Positions 8,660-14,445 of a DNA stretch of 14,445 nucleotides are shown piece by piece. Within the stretch, counting starts at the first letter, position 1. Each line of letters opens with the position of its first letter. Location of the stretch: the NCBI GenBank assembly GCA_000697335.1, contig JNEM01016328.1:1-14445 (forward strand). Reading direction: 5' to 3'. The DNA comes from Conidiobolus incongruus B7586. Lineage: Eukaryota; Entomophthoromycota; Entomophthoromycetes; Entomophthorales; Conidiobolaceae. The notes under the pieces are model-generated. The model searched no databases. It worked only from the letters and a program-made list of their open reading frames with translations, and was not told the origin of the DNA. The position numbers were made by a program, and so were the translations under genes.

Positions 8660-10580
8660 ATATATTCATAATCACTTTCAAATATAAAATTCGAATAAAA
8701 TGTATAAATAATATCTTTTATCATGTAAATTATTTACTAGAGTCTATAAACATTCACAGTCTAATCAAAATTATCATCCTAATCCACATTAAACTCTCTA
8801 AAGATAATTCAAGAGAGATTTTAAATTACAAATATCATATCAGACAATATTAACTGATAATCAAAGTGTATATATCAATAATGGGATTTGGTATTGACCT
8901 TTGTTACCTTTTTAAAATTAAAAATATGTTTTTTTGCGCAATATCAAATATTTATAGTTAGTTATTATCAAGTTAATTTAGTCAAATTTAATAAATTTTT
9001 CAAGTTTAACTCATTTGGTAAATGTATATTAACTATTTTAGAAAAATGATCAAATTTGAATCCCATTAACTATTAAAGGTTAGTTTTGTTTCAATGTTGT
9101 ACAGTCATTTTCAAATATTTATATAATTTAATTATAATGAATTAAAAATTAGGGAATTTTAAAAAATAGTAATATATTAAATATTTTCATTATCCCTTTA
9201 TTAAAATCCATTTATGATGAAAAAGATATATATATTGTATAATATTGTTAATAACTATATAGATTGGTTTAAATCAAATACAAAATTAAATCTGTTGATT
9301 CAACTAGAATATCAAGAATAAGAAAAATATCTAAATAGTAAATTCATCTTATTAAAAAATTGGAAGATCAATCATTTCCAAGATTATATAATATAATTAT
9401 TAATATTTCTATCTAATGAATTCCTATATTAAGTTTTCAACTAACTAGTAACAAAATAAATAATTTTTTGAATTATATTAATGCATTATAATAAAAATTT
9501 CTTATAAATAAGCAAATTATGATAACAATAGTTACATAATATTCTATTATTTAAAAAGATTCAAGTTGACAAATGAATTATATATAACACAGAGTCGGAT
9601 ATTTTTGAACTTTGTGAAGTTAATTCCAAAATTAATTTATATATAATAATTAATATAATTGTAAGAATGTATTATTTTAATTTTATTGTACATTGTTATG
9701 CCATGTAAATTTATTTTACAAAATATTTTAGTAATTTAAATAAATAATATATCAAAAATTCATTACGAAAAACATAATATGTTATTATTGGACAAATTAA
9801 TTTGATATTAGATAATTGTTTTTTATTATAATTATTTGTTATGAATATCTTATACATAATTTACTAATCAATGGTCTACATTTGAAATAGATTTTAAAAT
9901 AAAAAATATTATATAAAAAATTTATATTTGGGTTATTTCTAATATAAAAAAATAAAAATATACCAAATACTAAAATAATGATAAAGCTTATTTGAAAACA
10001 GTTATAATGGTAGCAATATTAGAGATTCTTCTCAATTATTAAATATAATTCTAAAGAAATAATAATTAATAATATTAACAGTTTATCATCCTTATTTCAA
10101 TAAATATCTTATCCATGTGTATTTTTTAATCAAAAGTTTAGATTATAATTCTCTGTTTAGTAAATTTCCAAATAACAGCCTAAATATTGTTTTATTATGG
10201 TCTATTATAATCCAACTTCATGTATTCAAGCAACGATAAATATTTTTTTTTTGAGAATGGATAGTGTTATATCTATAAACAATCATATTTCAGTACTTTT
10301 AATCTTTGAATACAAAATTAATAGTTTGAAAATCAATTATTGTCTCAATAAAATATTGATTTAAATATTTTGAAATAAATTTATAATCTGTAAAAATAGA
10401 CTAGTATAATGCAAGTTTATTATAATTAAAATTTAGTATCATTATTGAAATTTTAACACATCACTTGACTATTTTTAATATATTTTCTAGATATAGTCAA
10501 TTAGAGTTGATAAATTGAGGATAAGAGAGTTAATAATAATTATATAGATAATATAATTGGAAAATTAATTTTAGAAAATA
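8660..10580. other. AT-rich stretch with no recognised content
   Basis: I see no gene, tRNA or ordered repeat on either strand. All frames close quickly and only a few CpG dinucleotides occur (for example near 9,595, 9,768 and 10,232). Confidence 0.5.
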
Positions 10581-10588
10581 ACTTGCTA

Positions 10589-11147
10589 TCAAATAAAAAA
10601 ATCCCTTCTAAAAACAGAAACAATGATTATAAATACATAGGGATTCAAATAATATATACTATATACAGGTTTTTGAGAATTATTTGAGCATCAAAAACAA
10701 AAATTACTTCTAATATAAATCATCAAAAAATGAGAACCAGAAATTAGATAAATTTTTCCTAATAATGCAACTAGAACAAACACAAAAAAAATAATCAAGT
10801 AATAACAAAATAATACCATCTTATAACTTTAATAAAAGATAAAGTAAAATAATAAAAACTAGAATAACAATATAGATAATTTAATTCTAACAAATGAGAA
10901 ACACTGCCAAAAAACATATCATAAATAAATAAGATATAGAAACTTGAAAATAGGGTTTTGAATTGTAAAATATATTATGACTTGTCAAGTCGTTGAAATA
11001 AATTACAATGATCATACATCCTAAAAATTCTGGTGCCATATTTAAGGCTAGGTTCCATTGCTTCAAATTAGCGATAAATTTGATAGATAAATCATTACAA
11101 TTACTGAAAGGGATCATATCGAGAGTGTTACTTTTGAATATTTGCAA
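10589..11147 (-). pseudogene. 3' part of a class A GPCR-like gene, probably decayed
   Basis: Read on the - strand, an 86-codon open stretch (11,147-10,887, no credible ATG at its head, a TGA just upstream) contains membrane-like segments such as FLGCMIIVIYF and YLFMICFLAVFLIC. A second stretch in another frame (about 10,800-10,589) ends VYSIYYLNPYVFIIIVSVFRR then DFFI and a TGA stop. Its NPxxF with FR exactly 11 residues after the N matches the TM7-helix 8 pattern NPxxY(x)5,6F of rhodopsin-family receptors. A possible intron from GTTAGA (10,891) to TTCTAG (10,771), 121 nt, would put the two stretches in one frame, but the 5' site is atypical. One TGA remains inside the second stretch at 10,691-10,693. 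Expected upstream helices and a DRY motif are not visible beyond 11,150, which is consistent with truncation or erosion. Family A GPCR-like proteins are known in some early-diverging fungi. A live gene with further introns is the alternative. Confidence 0.38.
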
Positions 11148-11270
11148 AAATCAAAATAACTATTACCAATTTGCTATATTGATATAGTATTATAACTACA
11201 TTACAACATTAATTTAAAACCCAATCTGTTCATTAAAACTATTTAAATATTAAGTTTTAATATTCATTCG

Positions 11271-14200
11271 TTTATGATATTTAAATCTTATTATAAAATG
11301 GTTAATCATTTGAATACTTTTATCACAAAATGAAGAAATGGGAAATTTTTTAATTTTTGATTTTTCAAAAATATTATTAATTTGAGAAAAAATATATATA
11401 CATAATTAAAAAGAAAATAAAATATTTTAAAATGTGTTTTAAATATATAATATTTTATTATTGAATAATTATTAATTATTATTTTTTTATTTATATTTAA
11501 AATAAAAAGTGAATATCAAAAGTTTCTTATTTTTATAATAATAAAAGATCATTAAAATTATAAAGATATTTAAAATTTAAAATAACTTTAAAAATGAAGT
11601 TTTATCTCAACTAACTATTTATTTGTTTATACTTTATTATATAGTTAAAAATGAAATTATTTAAAATATATCAAAATTTTAAAAAAATGATTTTAATTAA
11701 TACTCTTTTAATAGTTAAAAAAAATAAAAAATTATAAATAACAGCTTTTTATTTAAGTTGAAAAATTATGAAATCATTTAATATTAATTATATTATTATA
11801 TTAAATATATTAAATATACTAAAGTCTAAACTTAAACTAGTTAATAAAAATTTAAAACAAATATCTTATAATTTAATTAGAGCTTAAAAAAAGTTAAAAT
11901 GGCTATAATTAAAGAATATTTTACTAGCTATAGCTAAAAAATAAGATTTTAAAATATATTATTATAATTAATAAATTATAAATCCTTTTATTTAATTCTT
12001 TATTAATTACAAATCAAAATATTAAATTAACCTAAAATAATCCCTTTTGCAAATTTCAATAAATATTTTATATATACAAATATTCATTATTAAAAAATAA
12101 TATAGTTATTTATTATTCCTATTTAGTTTATATTGTTAGTTTTGAGGTTATAGGATTGGAAAAGTAATTTATGAGGATTTGGTAAAATCTGATCTTGTTT
12201 ATTAAATGAATAATAAGAATGGTATTTATATTGCATTAAAGCTAAAAAGGAGTAACAATTGATTTATAATCAGTAATTATATCCATTATTATATTGAGTA
12301 GTTAGGTGTATATATTATTGAAATATAGAATAGAATAAATCAATTAGAACCATATATCAATTGTATACTTAGTAATAATGTTACTACCTTATATTTGCAA
12401 ACCTAAAAATATAAAAAAATCAATTAATAATAAATTCTATATTTTTTTCAATAATATTTTCAATATAATTTAAAAAATACAATATTTTCTATAATACTTA
12501 TAAAATATATAAAATAAGAATTAAAAAAAATTTTAATTAGATATAATTGGAAAAATCTTCCATATTTAATATATTCATCAGATTATAACTTATGTGATTA
12601 TAATTGCTTTAAGCGTTAAAAAAATCAACTTATAAAAATCTTTCCACCAAAAAATTAAATTTTTTTATAAAATATTTGATTTTAGATTTAAATGAAAATT
12701 TTTTTATAATATCAGAAACTTGCTAGAAATATAACAAAAAATGGTTAATAAAGAGAAAATATTGATTATATAATAAATAAATATATCATTCTTTGATTCT
12801 ATATTAAAAACTTTATTTTTATTTCAAAAAACCCTTAATATTCAAAATTCAAAATAATTTTTAAAAAAAATATCTATATTAAATTATAAATAAATAAAAT
12901 TTATGATATTTATTAAATTTATAATATCTTAATTAATTATCTTATATAAAACTTTAATAAAGCTCAGAATATTATTGAATATATTACTAATATTATTAAA
13001 AGACTAGTTTTTTAAATTTTTATATATATCTTTATATAATTCAACTAACTCCAAATAATATGGTTAATTTATACTTTTATAGCTAAATTAATTATATAAA
13101 TATTATTAAATCATTTAATAAACTATGTTTTTCTTTTTTCTCTCAATTTTTATTATTTTTTATCTTTTATATTACTTTTAAGATTAAAGCTATATTCTAT
13201 TAATATTATAATATATTAGTACTACCTAATATAAATATTAATATATTAGTGACTTATCTTAGTTTAAAGCCTAAATATACTTTGTTTATATTTACACATT
13301 ATATATTATACTATTCTATTATATTTTATATTATATTTCTTTTATATTAAATTTACTTCTATACTAAATTAGTTTAACTACCACTATATTTATATAATAA
13401 TAATAAAACTATTAAAATTCTATTAAAAAACTAATAATTACTTGTGTTAACTTTATTTATTATTATTTTAAATCTTATTTATAATTTATTTTATTTAAAT
13501 TTAATATTATATATTATAATGTTACTAAAAAAAATACCCTTATATTATTTTAATAATAATAATAATTTAATTAATAAATAAATTTAAGACATTAATTTTT
13601 AATAATCTATTACCCTCTAAAGAGCTTATATTAAATCAGTTTTAATTAAGGAAAATATAACTTAAAGAGTTAAAATCTAATATACTACTTATTTCACTAT
13701 TATTAATATATTAAATCATCTTTTTAATATTTTTAAATATAAATTAACTATTTATAATAATTTTAAAAACCTCTCTAAATTTGAAAAATATTTTAAAACT
13801 ATTAAATATTATCTTAATTTAATTCTTAATAAAGATTTAAAGAATATCTTTAAATTATCTTTTTTTTTAAAAAAAATATATTTGTATTTAATAATTAACT
13901 CATTGTAAATTTATTCCTAAAGAATCTTTAAAGGGATAAATTATTATAAACACATAAACTTTTAAATAATTAAAAAAACTTTTAAAAAAATTTTACTTAA
14001 AAGTTTAAATTTAATTAACAAAAAAAAGTTTTTTAACTCAAATAAAAAACTTATATAAGGTAATTAATTAAGAAATTTAATAAGATATGCTTAAATATAT
14101 TAAATATCACTAAAAAAAATAAATACATAAACCATTATAATATTTTAATTTTCAATTAAAGCTTTAATTTATCAATAAAAAACATTTTAATAATATATTT

Positions 14201-14445
14201 TTTAATATTTATGATATAACAATTATAATTAATGATATCTTTTATTTTATAAATAAATTATTTAAAAAATTAATCTTTTAAAAATTATTTTAACTTATTT
14301 AAATCTTAAATAATAAATGTTTTTGCTTTAAAACTCTATGAATAAACTTTTAGTGAAAAAATTAAAGATTGTTTAAGAATTAATAAAAGTTGAATCTATT
14401 GTTAAAAAAATTAAGTTAATTATAGAATTAATAAATACCTTTTAA
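11271..14445. other. extremely AT-rich, almost CpG-free block
   Basis: Apart from one CpG at 12,614, none is seen by eye across about 3.2 kb, and G is particularly scarce on the + strand beyond 13,000. The change from the preceding stretch is visible at about 11,270. No intact gene is present. The composition and the relic at its right end suggest decayed transposon sequence shaped by C-to-T mutation. Confidence 0.55.
14050..14445 (+). mobile_element. fossil Ty3/gypsy-like reverse transcriptase region
   Basis: Translated similarity by eye is to the palm region of a Ty3/gypsy (Metaviridae) reverse transcriptase around the PFG-LTNAPATF and YLDD blocks (about 14,110-14,270). It is followed by the connection region after it (about 14,320-14,445). 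The order and spacing of these blocks fit the family. The element is thoroughly broken, with many breaks, is very AT-shifted, and runs off the right edge of the window. Its 5' parts (gag and protease) cannot be delimited, though they may lie within 12,400-14,050. It appears old. A LINE or simply AT-rich noise is the alternative. Confidence 0.45.

Noticed and set aside
8602-8853. 83-codon plus-strand open frame
   Set aside because: It overlaps the conserved upstream element of copy 3, has I/N/K/L-biased composition typical of chance AT-rich frames, and shows no recognisable motif.
13859-13880. T-run followed by A-run resembling a hairpin or terminator
   Set aside because: It is a homopolymer junction in an extremely AT-rich eukaryotic block, with no gene beside it to terminate.
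1-14445. tRNA, rRNA or CRISPR array
   Set aside because: No B-box-like GGTTCGAANCC outside coding sequence, no conserved rRNA segments, and no regularly spaced direct repeats were seen on either strand.

Overview
The window is a eukaryotic, very AT-rich stretch: roughly 80% A+T or more outside genes, with islands nearer 60-65% A+T. It uses the standard genetic code. The only three clear genes are intronless and each encodes a secretory-pathway protein of about 245 residues with a cleavable signal peptide and seven hydrophobic segments. They fit the TM7SF3/TMEM198-like family (Pfam TM7S3_TM198, formerly DUF4203). A large AT-rich non-coding fraction, short TATA-driven promoters, a decayed class A GPCR-like segment and a decayed Ty3/gypsy-like relic together suggest an AT-rich early-diverging fungus, for example an Entomophthorales/Conidiobolus-like genome. 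That placement is inference, not proof.

Layout. Positions 1-1,500 are AT-rich, gene-poor and free of CpG up to 1,327. Positions 1,502-2,680 hold a stop-depleted stretch on the + strand that looks like an eroded protein gene of uncertain family. Positions 3,367-8,294 are the core: three head-to-tail paralogues on the - strand (3,367-4,101; 5,647-6,390; 7,551-8,294), separated by 1.5 and 1.2 kb spacers. Each has a TATA-like box 25-66 nt upstream of its ATG, and each has a conserved GTGTTACA(C/T)C element 325-530 nt upstream. From 8,660 to 10,580 I see nothing recognisable. Positions 10,589-11,147 (- strand) look like the 3' end of a rhodopsin-family GPCR gene, probably decayed. From about 11,271 to the right edge the sequence becomes extremely AT-rich and nearly CpG-free. 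Its last 400 bases carry faint similarity to a Ty3/gypsy reverse transcriptase, a heavily broken fossil cut by the window edge.

How the genes work together. The three paralogues share family, orientation, core promoter and a distal element, so they are most simply a tandem-duplicated, probably co-regulated membrane-protein family. Patchwork similarity among them (copies 1 and 3 alike at the N-terminus, 2 and 3 at the C-terminus, 1 and 2 almost identical over 44 nt) suggests gene conversion within the array. No cellular function is known to me for the fungal members. The array is the best candidate for something undescribed here; nothing seen amounts to a demonstrated new system.
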